A DNA stretch of 64,000 nt from Saccharibacillus deserti (GTDB taxonomy: Bacteria; Bacillota; Bacilli; Paenibacillales; Paenibacillaceae). A program made the translations under genes and the position numbers. Each line of letters begins with the position of its first letter. Positions within the stretch are counted from its first letter, which is position 1. Below are positions 35,566-44,471 of the stretch, one piece after another. The notes under the pieces were generated by a model, which did no database searches, was not told the DNA's origin, and was given only the letters and a program-made list of their open reading frames with translations. Location of the stretch: NCBI RefSeq assembly GCF_013618475.1, contig NZ_JABJVN010000005.1, positions 52,826 to 116,825 of the forward strand, written 5' to 3'.

Positions 35566-37254
35566 ATGAAAGCGATATCCGGCAAAAGATGGCTGCCGCT
35601 GCTCGCGGCCGGCGCAATGCTGGCAACGACGCTCGCAGGCTGCTCCGGCGGAGGCAAAACGGAAGAAAGCGCGGCAGGTTCGGCGCCAAACGTTGAGAAC
35701 GCATACAAAGAGAAATATGATCCGCCGGTTACGATTTCGACCGCATGGGGCGTCGATCCGGCATTGACTTTCAAAAACGGCGAAACGATCGAAAATAGCG
35801 TAGCGACCAAATGGGCCAAAGAACAATTCGGCATCGAGATCAAGTCGCTCTGGTCGGTCACCGATACCAACGGCGCTTTTGGCACCAAACTCCGTCTGGC
35901 CATGTCTTCGGGACAGGATATGCCCGATCTGCTGACTATCGGTACCGCCGACAACCAGATCGCGCAGGATCTGATCGACTCCGGCATGTACGAAGAAGTC
36001 GGTCCGCTGTTCGACAAATATGCCTCCGATACCTGGAAAGAAGCGATGAATCAGGATCCCAACGTCTGGAACGCCTATACGCGGAATGGCAAGAAAATGG
36101 GGATCCCGGTACTCGATTACGCCTACAACCACGATTATTTGCTCTGGATCCGTCAGGACTGGCTGGACAAGCTGAACTTGAAAGCTCCGAAGACGATCGA
36201 CGAGATGGAAAAAGTCATGGACGCGTTCAAGAACCGGAATCCGGACGGACTGTCGCCGGATCAGGTCGTTCCGCTGAGTATCGGCTTCAAGACCTCGATG
36301 AATACCTGGATGGGCGATCCGTCCTGGATCTTCGGCGCTTACGGCACGCTGCCGCAGCAGTGGAACCTGGGCGAAGACGGCAAACTGGCATACGGATCGA
36401 CCGACCCCGCCACGAAGGAAGGCCTGCAGAAGCTGAGCGGCTGGTTGGCCAAAGGCTATATTCCGCAGGAAGCGGCGCTGTGGGACGAGAACAAAACCGC
36501 GGAGCCGGCAGTTGCAGGCACGGCGGGCATGATCCCGGGACCTTACTGGATGAGCGGATGGCCGCTCAAAGACACCGTGCAAAATGCGCCGAACGCGGTA
36601 TGGACCCCGATCGAAATTCCGGTCGGACCGGAAGGCAAAACGATGAGACACGGGACGCAGTTCACGAACGGCGTCACGCTGATCAAAAAAGGCATGGAGC
36701 ATCCCGAAGCCTTCTTCACTTACCAGAACTATCTGTTCGACAACTATGCGAATCCCGAGCCGGGCAGCCCTTACGACAACGGCCTGTTCGCGGGATACGA
36801 TTATCAGCTTGACGCCAACGGCAAGCAGCTTCCGATCGAAGAAATCGACGGCGGTTACGTGAACGTCGTACGCTACCTGCTCGTTCGCGACGGCGCCCGT
36901 ATTCCGGATGCGCAGATGAAAGCCCTGCAGAGTCTGGCCGAAGGCAACGAACCGAAGACCAAGCTGGAAAAAGACGTTGCGGTCAACTACGGTCCCGAAA
37001 CGCCGGCAGCGGCACAGGTTCTGCTGAAGCAGGACGATATCTCTTACAAGAACATGTTTACCGGTCCGACGACCGAAACGATGAAGAGCAAAATGGATTA
37101 CCTCAACAAGATGGAAAACCAGACGTTCAACGAAATCATTTACGGCAAAAAACCGGCCGATGCGTTCGACGAGTTCGTCAGCACATGGAAAGCCGGAGGC
37201 GGCGATCAGATCACCCAGGAAGTGAATGCCTGGTACGATGAGGTCAAACCGTAA
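35566..37254 (+). CDS. Extracellular solute-binding lipoprotein, LplA-like
   Basis: A 562-residue binding protein of the large LplA/LipO type that partners YesMN systems in Paenibacilli. The signal peptide ends in a lipobox (LAGC) at about residue 26. Landmarks are WAKEQFGIEI near residue 82, DMPDLLTIGTADNQIAQDLIDSGMYEEV, the WMGDPSWIFGAYGTLPQQW region and a C-terminal QEVNAWYDEV. ATG 35566 follows GAGGGGGAA; upstream in-frame codons lack support. The likely ligand is an oligosaccharide, plausibly a galactoside because a GH42 gene closes the cluster. Confidence 0.88.
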   Translation: MKAISGKRWLPLLAAGAMLATTLAGCSGGGKTEESAAGSAPNVENAYKEKYDPPVTISTAWGVDPALTFKNGETIENSVATKWAKEQFGIEIKSLWSVTDTNGAFGTKLRLAMSSGQDMPDLLTIGTADNQIAQDLIDSGMYEEVGPLFDKYASDTWKEAMNQDPNVWNAYTRNGKKMGIPVLDYAYNHDYLLWIRQDWLDKLNLKAPKTIDEMEKVMDAFKNRNPDGLSPDQVVPLSIGFKTSMNTWMGDPSWIFGAYGTLPQQWNLGEDGKLAYGSTDPATKEGLQKLSGWLAKGYIPQEAALWDENKTAEPAVAGTAGMIPGPYWMSGWPLKDTVQNAPNAVWTPIEIPVGPEGKTMRHGTQFTNGVTLIKKGMEHPEAFFTYQNYLFDNYANPEPGSPYDNGLFAGYDYQLDANGKQLPIEEIDGGYVNVVRYLLVRDGARIPDAQMKALQSLAEGNEPKTKLEKDVAVNYGPETPAAAQVLLKQDDISYKNMFTGPTTETMKSKMDYLNKMENQTFNEIIYGKKPADAFDEFVSTWKAGGGDQITQEVNAWYDEVKP

Positions 37255-37370
37255 TTCGCAGCCCGCAGCCCGCAGCTGCCGCTCCGCTTCGCCTAACCTG
37301 GCGGATAGCGGGGCGGCAGGCGGGAAGCTGAGGTCAAGATCGAAGCGCTCTGCGGCAAATGCGGAGATTG

Positions 37371-37401
37371 AAGGCGGCAGGGAGCTTTCCCTGCGGCCTT
37401 T
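37371..37401 (+). promoter_or_regulatory. Intercistronic hairpin between binding protein and first permease
   Basis: GGCAGGGA and TCCCTGC with GGC/GCC extension form a stem around a GCTT loop, followed by a pyrimidine-rich stretch. A further GC hairpin lies at about 37280-37325. Both may attenuate read-through or stabilise the binding-protein message, as often seen between such genes. Confidence 0.45.
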
Positions 37402-37441
37402 GCTTTCCCGTGCCCTTTTTTAGTCGAAGGAGGAATCCCGT

Positions 37442-38332
37442 TTGAAAACGTTAAAAAAAACCTGGCCGCTCCACTTGATGCTTCTGCCGGCGATGATCTT
37501 TCTGATCGTATTCAGTTTCATTCCGATGGGCGGCATCGTGATGGCGTTCCAGGATTACAAACCCTGGCTTGGCATCGGCGGCTCCGAGTGGGTAGGATTG
37601 GACAATTTCCGCTATCTGTTCGAACGGGAAGACAGCGTCCAGGTCATCTGGAATACGCTCATTATTGCCATACTGAAACTGGTCTTTAACCTAGTTGTTC
37701 CGTTCGTTTTTGCCATTTTGCTGAATGAAGTCCGCAAAACGGCGCTGCAGCGCGGGATTCAGACTCTTGTCTATCTGCCGCACTTTCTGTCTTGGGTCAT
37801 CCTCGGCGGCATCCTGATCGACCTGCTCGCCACCGGCGGCCTGGTCAACCGGACTCTCGGATTCTTCGGATTCGGGCCTTACTTCTTCCTGGGCGACAAC
37901 GATTTGTTCCGCTTCACGGTGGTCCTGTCGGATATCTGGAAAGAGTTCGGTTACAGCACGATTATCTTCCTGGCGGCGCTTGCCGGTATCGATCCTTCCC
38001 AGTATGAAGCGGCCGAGATCGACGGCGCAACGCGCTTGAAGCAGACGCTGCATATTACGATTCCGTCGCTGATTCCTATTCTGATGGTGGTCGGCACACT
38101 CGCACTCGGCAACGTACTCAACGCCGGTTTCGACCAGATCTTCAACCTGTACAACCCGCTCGTGTATGAAAAAGGCGACATCATCGATACTTTCGTGTAC
38201 CGGACAGCGATCCTCAACGGGGAAATGGGCTTCGGAACGGCAGTCGGATTGTTCAAATCGATGATCAGCATGGTTCTGATCCTGATCTCGTATCGTCTCG
38301 CCTACAAATGGGCCGGGTATCGCATTTTCTAA
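37442..38332 (+). CDS. Sugar ABC transporter permease, LplB-like
   Basis: A 296-residue permease with six predicted membrane helices and the EAA loop YEAAEIDGATRLKQTLHITIPSL. It begins at TTG 42 bases into the 37400 block (37442), with AGGAGG eight bases upstream; no ATG fits. The motif SWVILGGILIDLLATGGLVN is typical of the LplB/YtcP-associated family. It forms the channel with the permease at 38384. The energising ATPase is not encoded in this window. Confidence 0.92.
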   Translation: MKTLKKTWPLHLMLLPAMIFLIVFSFIPMGGIVMAFQDYKPWLGIGGSEWVGLDNFRYLFEREDSVQVIWNTLIIAILKLVFNLVVPFVFAILLNEVRKTALQRGIQTLVYLPHFLSWVILGGILIDLLATGGLVNRTLGFFGFGPYFFLGDNDLFRFTVVLSDIWKEFGYSTIIFLAALAGIDPSQYEAAEIDGATRLKQTLHITIPSLIPILMVVGTLALGNVLNAGFDQIFNLYNPLVYEKGDIIDTFVYRTAILNGEMGFGTAVGLFKSMISMVLILISYRLAYKWAGYRIF

Positions 38333-38383
38333 TTCGGACGCCGCGCAGCCGCGCGGTCCGTATCCGGGGAAAGAGGGAATTCC

Positions 38384-39262
38384 ATGTATCATAAAACGAA
38401 AGGCTACCGCATCTTCAGCGTCTTGAATACCTGCTTTCTGATCTTTCTCGCCGTGTTGTGCATCATTCCGCTGATTCACGTTCTGGCCGTCTCGTTCAGT
38501 GCCAAAGCGGCCGCGGATGCCAATCTCGTCGGTCTCTGGCCGGTCGGTTTCTCGCTGGAAGCCTACAAAAAAACAGCCGCCAATCCGCTGTTCCTGCATT
38601 CGCTCTGGGTATCCGTCCTGCGTACGGTTGTCGGTACCGCGGTGACGCTGCTGATTACGTTCCTCGCCGCATACGCCCTGTCCAAAGAAAACAGCGTATT
38701 CAAAGGACGCGACGTCTACTCCTGGCTGTTCGTGTTCAGTATGATCTTCAACGGCGGCCTGGTTCCTTTTTATATCGTGATTCAAAAGTTGGGCCTGATC
38801 AATTCGTTCTGGGTGCTGGTCCTGCCGGGTGCGGTAAATACGTTCCTGGTCATCCTGATGCTGAATTTCTTCCGGGGGATTCCGAAAGAACTGGAAGAAG
38901 CGTCGCTGATCGACGGAGCCGGCCATTTCCGCACATTGTTCAGCATCTTCCTGCCAATCTCCCTGCCTTCGATCGCGACCGTGGCGCTGTTCAGCATGGT
39001 GTTTCATTGGAACTCCTGGTTCGACGGACTGCTGTATCTCAACAATGCCAAAGACTTCCCGCTCGCCACGTTCCTTCAGACGGTTATCATTCAGCAGGAT
39101 ATGAGTTCCATGAGCATGAATCCGAAGGAAATGGAATTGATCTCGCAGACAACCGTCAAAGCGGCCCAGATCTTTATCGGCAGCGCGCCGATCCTGATCG
39201 TCTATCCGTTCCTGCAAAAATACTTCGTCAAAGGCATGACCGTCGGCTCGGTGAAAGGCTGA
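38384..39262 (+). CDS. Sugar ABC transporter permease, LplC/YtcP-like
   Basis: A 292-residue second permease with six membrane helices. The EAA loop reads KELEEASLIDGAGHFRTLFSIFLPISLPS. The family-typical end KYFVKGMTVGSVKG is present. ATG 38384 follows AAGAGGGAA. It pairs with the LplB-like permease 51 bases upstream. The transport genes end here; the next 586 bases are non-coding and strongly structured before the GH42 gene. Confidence 0.93.
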   Translation: MYHKTKGYRIFSVLNTCFLIFLAVLCIIPLIHVLAVSFSAKAAADANLVGLWPVGFSLEAYKKTAANPLFLHSLWVSVLRTVVGTAVTLLITFLAAYALSKENSVFKGRDVYSWLFVFSMIFNGGLVPFYIVIQKLGLINSFWVLVLPGAVNTFLVILMLNFFRGIPKELEEASLIDGAGHFRTLFSIFLPISLPSIATVALFSMVFHWNSWFDGLLYLNNAKDFPLATFLQTVIIQQDMSSMSMNPKEMELISQTTVKAAQIFIGSAPILIVYPFLQKYFVKGMTVGSVKG

Positions 39263-39302
39263 TCCGACCGTCATCCCGGAATCCGGCTGCTTTTGCAAAA
39301 AA

Positions 39303-39460
39303 CGGCGGTGGGTGTGCGTACTTGGGCGCTGCGGGGTGAAAGGTCTGCGATCGCTGTCTCACCCTGATTTTCCGATTTTATTACACACATAGCGGTGAAA
39401 ATCAGGGTTCAAAGGCGATCTTTGACTCTTTCACCCCTTCGCTCGGTACGCACGCTGCCG
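39303..39460. repeat. Long imperfect palindrome 1 (158 bases)
   Basis: The two arms are about 65-70 bases long. Perfect blocks are GTGCGTAC (39314-39321) with GTACGCAC (39446-39453), GGGGTGAAAG (39333-39342) with CTTTCACCCC (39428-39437) and ACCCTGATTTTC (39361-39372) with GAAAATCAGGGT (39397-39408). The loop is AT-rich. It lies 41 bases after the LplC-like stop and has no T tract. It could be a large RNA hairpin or a miniature inverted-repeat element. Confidence 0.8.
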
Positions 39461-39639
39461 AGTTTTACCAAAGAAAGCGCGAATGCCGCATAACTCGTTC
39501 AGCCGTTCCCTTCGACTCCGAGAAGGGGAGAGGACCGGCTGTTGTTCGCCAAGCCGGACAAACCCCGATAGAGGAAATCGTTCCGGCAGCGCGAAACTTA
39601 ATGGATAAAGATCTTGCCCTTCTCCACCCATCTCCATGG

Positions 39640-39790
39640 CGGTCGGCAAGCGGAGGACAAAGGGAGGTGCAGAAGCGGAGCGTTCGCCTTTGAAATTCGA
39701 TTCTCACCCTACAGCTTGTTTTGTACAATCAAGGAGAATCGAATTTCAACAGCGATCGAAACCCCCTTTGTCCGCAGTGCGTTCCAACCG
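39640..39790. repeat. Long imperfect palindrome 2 (151 bases)
   Basis: A perfect 16-bp inverted repeat, TTGAAATTCGATTCTC (39690-39705) with its complement at 39734-39749, is flanked by weaker pairing such as GGACAAAGGG with CCCTTTGTCC and CGGTCGG with CCAACCG. It ends 58 bases before the GH42 start, so the transcript leader may fold strongly. Between the two palindromes (39461-39639) smaller CAGCCG/CGGCTG and CCCTTC/GAAGGG pairings occur; I see no gene in 39263-39848. Confidence 0.8.
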
Positions 39791-39848
39791 CCACATCCCC
39801 CAACCGCCATCCCCCCTTTTTTCATATATCAGAAGGAGAGTGACCCAA

Positions 39849-41918
39849 GTGACCTACGTTTACCCGCCTGTGAGCGACAAAGTTCCGCATATGCTGCACG
39901 GAGCCGATTACAATCCGGAGCAGTGGCTCCGTTACCCCGAAGTGCTGGAAGAAGATATCCGCCTGATGAAGTTGGCCAAATGCAATGTCATGTCCGTCGG
40001 CATTTTCTCGTGGGCCATGCTGGAGCCGGAAGAAGGCGTGTTCACGTTCGAATGGCTCGATCAGGTGCTGGACCGCTTCGCGGCAAACGGCATCTACGCG
40101 CTGCTCGCGACGCCGAGCGCCGCACGGCCGGCTTGGATGGCGCAGAAGTATCCGGAAGTGCTGCGCACCGAAGAGAACCGCGTCCGCAATCTGTTCGGAT
40201 TCCGGCATAATCATTGTCCGACTTCGCCGGTCTACCGCGAGAAGACGTCGATCATCAACCGCAAGCTGGCCGAGCGTTATTCGCAGCATCCGGCCGTCAT
40301 CGGTTGGCATATTTCCAACGAGTTCGGCGGCGACTGCCACTGCGGGCTGTGCCAAGCCGAGTTCCGCGCATTCGTCCAGGAGAAGTACGGTACGCTCGAC
40401 GAGCTGAATCATGCCTGGTGGACAACGTTCTGGAGCCACACCGTAACGGATTGGTCGCAGGTCGAATCGCCGGCTCCGCACGGCGAGAAGCAGGTGCATG
40501 CGATGAACCTCGATTGGCGCCGGTTCGTCACGCAGCGCACGGTCGATTTCGTCAAGCACGAAACGGTGCCGCTGCGGGAGATCAATCCCGATCTTCCGGT
40601 CACGACCAACTTCATGGAATTTTACGAAGGATTGGACTACTGGAAATTCGCGGACGCCCTCGATTTCCTGTCCTGGGACAGCTACCCGACCTGGCACGAT
40701 GCCGATACGGAATCGAAGCAGGCCGCGAAGATTGCCATGATGCACGATATCGTCCGGTCGATCAAGGGCGGCCGACCTTTCCTGCTGATGGAGAGCACGC
40801 CGAGCCTGACCAATTGGCAGGACGTCAGCAAACTGAAGCGTCCGGGCGTTCACCTGCTCTCTTCGCTGCAGGCTGTTGCACACGGTTCGGACAGCGTCCA
40901 GTATTTCCAATGGCGCAAGAGCCGCGGTTCGAGCGAGAAGCTGCACGGCGCGGTCGTCGATCACGTAGGGAACGAACATACCCGGGTATTCGGGGATGTG
41001 ACGGACGTCGGATCCGTGCTCGAAGGCATGGACCGGGTTGTCGGGACGTCGGTACCGGCCGAGACGGCGGTCATCTTCGATTGGGAGAACCGCTGGGCCG
41101 TCAACGACTCGCAGGGTCCGCGCAATATGGGCGTGAAGTACGAGCAGACCGTGCAGAGCCATCACGAAGCGCTGTGGAAGCTCGGCGTGCCGACGGATGT
41201 CATCAGCATGGATGCCGATTTTGCCAAGTACAAATTAATTGTGGCTCCCATGCTGTACATGGTGCGCGAAGGCGTAGGCGAGCGTCTGGAGAAGTTCGTC
41301 GAAAACGGCGGAACGCTCGTTGTCACCTACTGGTCGGGCATCGTGAACGAGACCGACCTGTGCTTCCTCGGCGGATTCCCGGGACCTCTGCGCAGCGTGC
41401 TGGGCATCTGGTCGGAAGAGCTGGAAGGGCTGCATGACCGCGACCGGAACGGTCTGCGTCTGAACGGCCGCGGCGAACTCGGACTGTCCGGCGAATACGG
41501 GATTTCCGAGATGTGCGATCTGATCCATCTGGAGAACGCGGAAAGTCTGGCGGAATACGTGTCCGATTTCTATGCGGGACGTCCCGCGCTGACCGTCAAC
41601 CGCTTCGGCAGCGGCGAAGCCTATTATATGGCAGCCCGCACCGGCGGTTCGTTCCACGACGATTTCTATTCCGCGCTGGTGCGGCGTGCCGGAATCGAAC
41701 GGACGCTTGATGTCGCCCTGCCATCCGGCACGTCGGCACATCTGCGTACGGATGGAGAGAACGACTTCGTGTTTGTCCAGAACTATACGCCGGAAGCCGT
41801 GATTTTCCCGCTGGATCGCCGGGTCTACCGCGATCTCCACAGCGGCGGGCAGGTTGGAGCGGAACTGGAACTCGCTCCGTACGATATCCGCGTGTTGGAA
41901 CGCCGGAGAAACGGATAG
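39849..41918 (+). CDS. Beta-galactosidase, glycoside hydrolase family 42
   Basis: A 689-residue cytoplasmic GH42 enzyme that hydrolyses beta-galactosides. The N-terminal TIM barrel has ADYNPEQW and the acid/base Glu158 in WHISNEFGG; the nucleophile is Glu315 in LLMESTPS. The zinc-binding cysteine set is present (NHCP, and C-x-C-x2-C in DCHCGLCQ). Trimerisation and beta-domains follow. GTG 39849 is chosen: AAGGAG lies ten bases upstream, while the long upstream frame runs through palindrome 2. It probably degrades the oligosaccharide imported by the LplABC-like transporter. Confidence 0.93.
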   Translation: MTYVYPPVSDKVPHMLHGADYNPEQWLRYPEVLEEDIRLMKLAKCNVMSVGIFSWAMLEPEEGVFTFEWLDQVLDRFAANGIYALLATPSAARPAWMAQKYPEVLRTEENRVRNLFGFRHNHCPTSPVYREKTSIINRKLAERYSQHPAVIGWHISNEFGGDCHCGLCQAEFRAFVQEKYGTLDELNHAWWTTFWSHTVTDWSQVESPAPHGEKQVHAMNLDWRRFVTQRTVDFVKHETVPLREINPDLPVTTNFMEFYEGLDYWKFADALDFLSWDSYPTWHDADTESKQAAKIAMMHDIVRSIKGGRPFLLMESTPSLTNWQDVSKLKRPGVHLLSSLQAVAHGSDSVQYFQWRKSRGSSEKLHGAVVDHVGNEHTRVFGDVTDVGSVLEGMDRVVGTSVPAETAVIFDWENRWAVNDSQGPRNMGVKYEQTVQSHHEALWKLGVPTDVISMDADFAKYKLIVAPMLYMVREGVGERLEKFVENGGTLVVTYWSGIVNETDLCFLGGFPGPLRSVLGIWSEELEGLHDRDRNGLRLNGRGELGLSGEYGISEMCDLIHLENAESLAEYVSDFYAGRPALTVNRFGSGEAYYMAARTGGSFHDDFYSALVRRAGIERTLDVALPSGTSAHLRTDGENDFVFVQNYTPEAVIFPLDRRVYRDLHSGGQVGAELELAPYDIRVLERRRNG

Positions 41919-42042
41919 AAGCCAGAAGCCCATATCGATAGGCTGCAGCCGAGATTTGATTTAGACCCGGCGACTCGGCTTTGTACCCGGTTCCCGCGAA
42001 CGCCGTTTACAACTTGACATTGCCGAAACAAGCCCGTTCGAC

Positions 42043-42072
42043 CCCTTTTTCCCTATCGGAAGAAGGGTTTTT
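42043..42072 (+). terminator. Rho-independent terminator after the GH42 gene
   Basis: CCCTTTTTCC (42043-42052) pairs with GGAAGAAGGG (42058-42067), allowing for one A-rich mismatch, followed by five T. It lies about 125 bases past the stop. Confidence 0.65.
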
Positions 42073-42157
42073 CACGTTTTACAGGGTTTTAACAAAAGAA
42101 AGGGGTAATAGCAGGGGAAGCAGAGCCAACCCTGCTACAGAAAGGTGAGGATGAAAT

Positions 42158-43084
42158 TTGAAAGCAATCGTGATTAACGAGTTTGGCGGACCGGATAAGC
42201 TGCGTGAGCAGAATGTACCCGAACCGAAGATCGATGCGAACCAGATCCTGATCAAGCTGTATGCGACATCGGTGAACCCCGTGGATACCAAGATCCGGGA
42301 AGGGGCGCTCGGCGCGGCTGCCGGCGAGTTTCCGCTGATTCTGGGCGGCGACGTGGCCGGTATTGTCAAGGAAGTGGGAGACAATGTAAGCCGCTTCAAG
42401 CCGCGCGATCCCGTATTTGCCCGGCCGAGAGTGTTCGGAACCTATGCCCAATATGTGGCGGTAGACGCGGACATTGTCGTCAAAAAACCGGAAAATCTGA
42501 GTTACGAAGAAGCGGCAGCGATTCCTCTTGCGGGAATGACGGCCTGGCAGGCGCTGGTGGATCACGGCAAAGTCAAAGCGGGCGACAAGGTGCTGATTCA
42601 TGCGGGAGCCGGCGGCGTCGGTACGATGGCAATCCAGATTGCCAAATACCTGGGGGCCGAAGTGGCTTCGACGGCCAGCGGCAAGAACGAAGAGCTGCTG
42701 AAGTCGCTAGGAGTGGACCATTTTATCGATTATAAAAAAGAAGACTTCTCCGAGGTACTCTCGGATTACGATATGGTACTCGATACGATGGGCGGCGATA
42801 TTCAGCACAAAAGCTTCAAGGTGCTGAAAGCGGGCGGCCATCTGGTCTCGATCCTTGAAAAGCCCGACGAGAATCTGGCCAAAGATCTCGGCATCCATAC
42901 GGCCCACTTTATGATGGAGCCCAAAGGCGAACAGCTCGAGAAACTGGCCGATCTGATCAAACAGGGCAAGCTGAAGCCGGTGATCGACTCGACGCATTGG
43001 CTGAGCGAAGAAGGGCTGCGCAATGCACACGCCAAAAGCGAAAGCCACCATGCGATCGGCAAAATCGTAATTCGCGAGAAATAA
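42158..43084 (+). CDS. Zinc-independent NADPH:quinone reductase-type oxidoreductase (MDR family)
   Basis: A 308-residue medium-chain dehydrogenase. The GroES-like N-terminal half lacks the zinc-ligand cysteines and has the quinone-reductase pattern (ATSVNPVDTKIREG, LGGDVAGIVKEVG). The Rossmann nucleotide motif is AGAGGVGTMAIQIAK near residues 148-162. It starts at TTG 42158 with AAAGGTGAGG seven bases upstream. It probably reduces quinones or enones with NAD(P)H; the true substrate is unknown. Single gene with a terminator behind it. Confidence 0.9.
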   Translation: MKAIVINEFGGPDKLREQNVPEPKIDANQILIKLYATSVNPVDTKIREGALGAAAGEFPLILGGDVAGIVKEVGDNVSRFKPRDPVFARPRVFGTYAQYVAVDADIVVKKPENLSYEEAAAIPLAGMTAWQALVDHGKVKAGDKVLIHAGAGGVGTMAIQIAKYLGAEVASTASGKNEELLKSLGVDHFIDYKKEDFSEVLSDYDMVLDTMGGDIQHKSFKVLKAGGHLVSILEKPDENLAKDLGIHTAHFMMEPKGEQLEKLADLIKQGKLKPVIDSTHWLSEEGLRNAHAKSESHHAIGKIVIREK

Positions 43085-43146
43085 AGCAGTCCGACCGAAA
43101 AAAACGCTCGTTTGCCGATCGGCGTGAAATATTCGGCCAAAAGGAA

Positions 43147-43172
43147 GCCTCCCGGCATACGGGAGGCTTTTT
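43147..43172. terminator. Terminator after the oxidoreductase
   Basis: GCCTCCCG (43147-43154) pairs with CGGGAGGC (43160-43167) and five T follow. It lies between convergent genes and could also act on the minus strand. Confidence 0.85.
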
Positions 43173-43239
43173 CATAAGATTCGGAATCTGAAAAGGGCAT
43201 CGAACCGTCTTTTCGCATCCGCTCGACGCGAATCGACCG

Positions 43240-44331
43240 CTAATTTTTTTTATCCGCGATCCGCTGCTTCGTTCCGCTAAGTTTTTCGTAAAAAAGCGGT
43301 CTGCCGGGTTTGAATACGCAGAGAAAAAGATGGATGGCGAAGCCGGCGTTCAGGATCAATACGACCAGCGCCAGCACTCCCGCGGCAATGCCGCTTCCCG
43401 CCGAAGCCGGGAGCAGCTGAAGGCTGCCGAGGGCGCCGTACAATAGACCCTGCCGCATGGCAAGTTCACGAAGGGAAGGCGTATCGCCTGCCGACCCGAC
43501 GATACGGATGCGCACCAGCCATTTGCCCGGCGTGAAGCCTTTGGTCCATAACGGCAGCAGGATGAAGTAAGCGCCGGTCACGAGCCAGTAGGCAAACAGC
43601 CCCGGCGGCTCCCGTTCTCCCGTCAGCATGTTCAACGGAATGTTCCATATGAAATAGTCAATGAAGAAAGCCAGCATCCGGCGGGAATACGAGACCCTTT
43701 TCCCAAGCAGGTCCACGCCGTCGTCCAATCGCTCCATGTTCGGCAGGCGACGGCTTACCCACTCCGCGGCCAGCACCCCAAGCATGCCGCCGGCCGTGTT
43801 GGCGATCAGGTCGTCGACGTCGAAAAACCGGTACGGATAATCGAAAATTCCGAACACGCCGGTCAACTGCGTAATCTCGAAAAAGGCGGACAGCAGAAAC
43901 GAGGCGAGCAGGCAAAGAAGCGCGGAAGCCCGAAAATAGTAGCGCACGAACAAGCCGAACGGAATCGTGAGCAGCACGTTGAAAGCTACCTGGAGAAAAG
44001 CGAATTCGGTAAATATGCGTATGTAAGTCAAAGGTTGGCCGGGAACGACCGCCGATTCGCGCAGGATGTCCGAAACGAACCGAAACGGAATCGGCTGTAC
44101 GGTCGATCCGCCGGGCGATTCGTTATGCACGGAATCCGGAAAAGGCAGGAGGACCAAAAAATAAGCGCACATCAAATACAACAAAAACAAATAAAGCACA
44201 AAGCCGCGCCATTTGTTGATATACCCGTGACGCCGGAATTGCACGATCAGAAAAGGCAGCGTAAACAGCGCTGCAGCAAGCGGAAACCAAAGCACGGCGG
44301 AGTTGATCGAATCCAAATAAGGCTGCAGCAT
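43240..44331 (-). CDS. VanZ-like and RDD domain fusion membrane protein
   Basis: A 363-residue polytopic membrane protein. The N-terminal half is VanZ-like (RGFVLYLFLLYLMCAYFLVLLPFP, then NVLLTIPFGLFVRYYF, LSAFFEITQLTGVFG and FDVDDLIANTAGGMLG). The C-terminal half is an RDD domain beginning RRMLAFFIDYFIWNIP with TPGKWLVRIRIV. VanZ proteins contribute to teicoplanin tolerance in some strains, and RDD proteins may transport ions; the role of the fusion is unknown. ATG 44331 is preferred because GCGAGGAA precedes it; ATG 44358 has no ribosome site. Confidence 0.85.
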   Translation of the reverse strand: MLQPYLDSINSAVLWFPLAAALFTLPFLIVQFRRHGYINKWRGFVLYLFLLYLMCAYFLVLLPFPDSVHNESPGGSTVQPIPFRFVSDILRESAVVPGQPLTYIRIFTEFAFLQVAFNVLLTIPFGLFVRYYFRASALLCLLASFLLSAFFEITQLTGVFGIFDYPYRFFDVDDLIANTAGGMLGVLAAEWVSRRLPNMERLDDGVDLLGKRVSYSRRMLAFFIDYFIWNIPLNMLTGEREPPGLFAYWLVTGAYFILLPLWTKGFTPGKWLVRIRIVGSAGDTPSLRELAMRQGLLYGALGSLQLLPASAGSGIAAGVLALVVLILNAGFAIHLFLCVFKPGRPLFYEKLSGTKQRIADKKN

Positions 44332-44471
44332 CGATATTCCTCGCTTTCTCTTATCCATATAACCGAAAGACGGCCGGAAATATCAGCTCGACGAGACTTT
44401 TTTCGGGTAATGGTAGGTACAGACAGCGATGGAGCATATAGAGGGAGCCCACAGAAAAGGAGTCGAATCGA

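Noticed and set aside
39636-39848. Longer N-terminus for the GH42 enzyme
   Set aside because: It would be encoded by palindrome 2, and GH42 proteins begin near the chosen start; the ribosome site fits GTG 39849.
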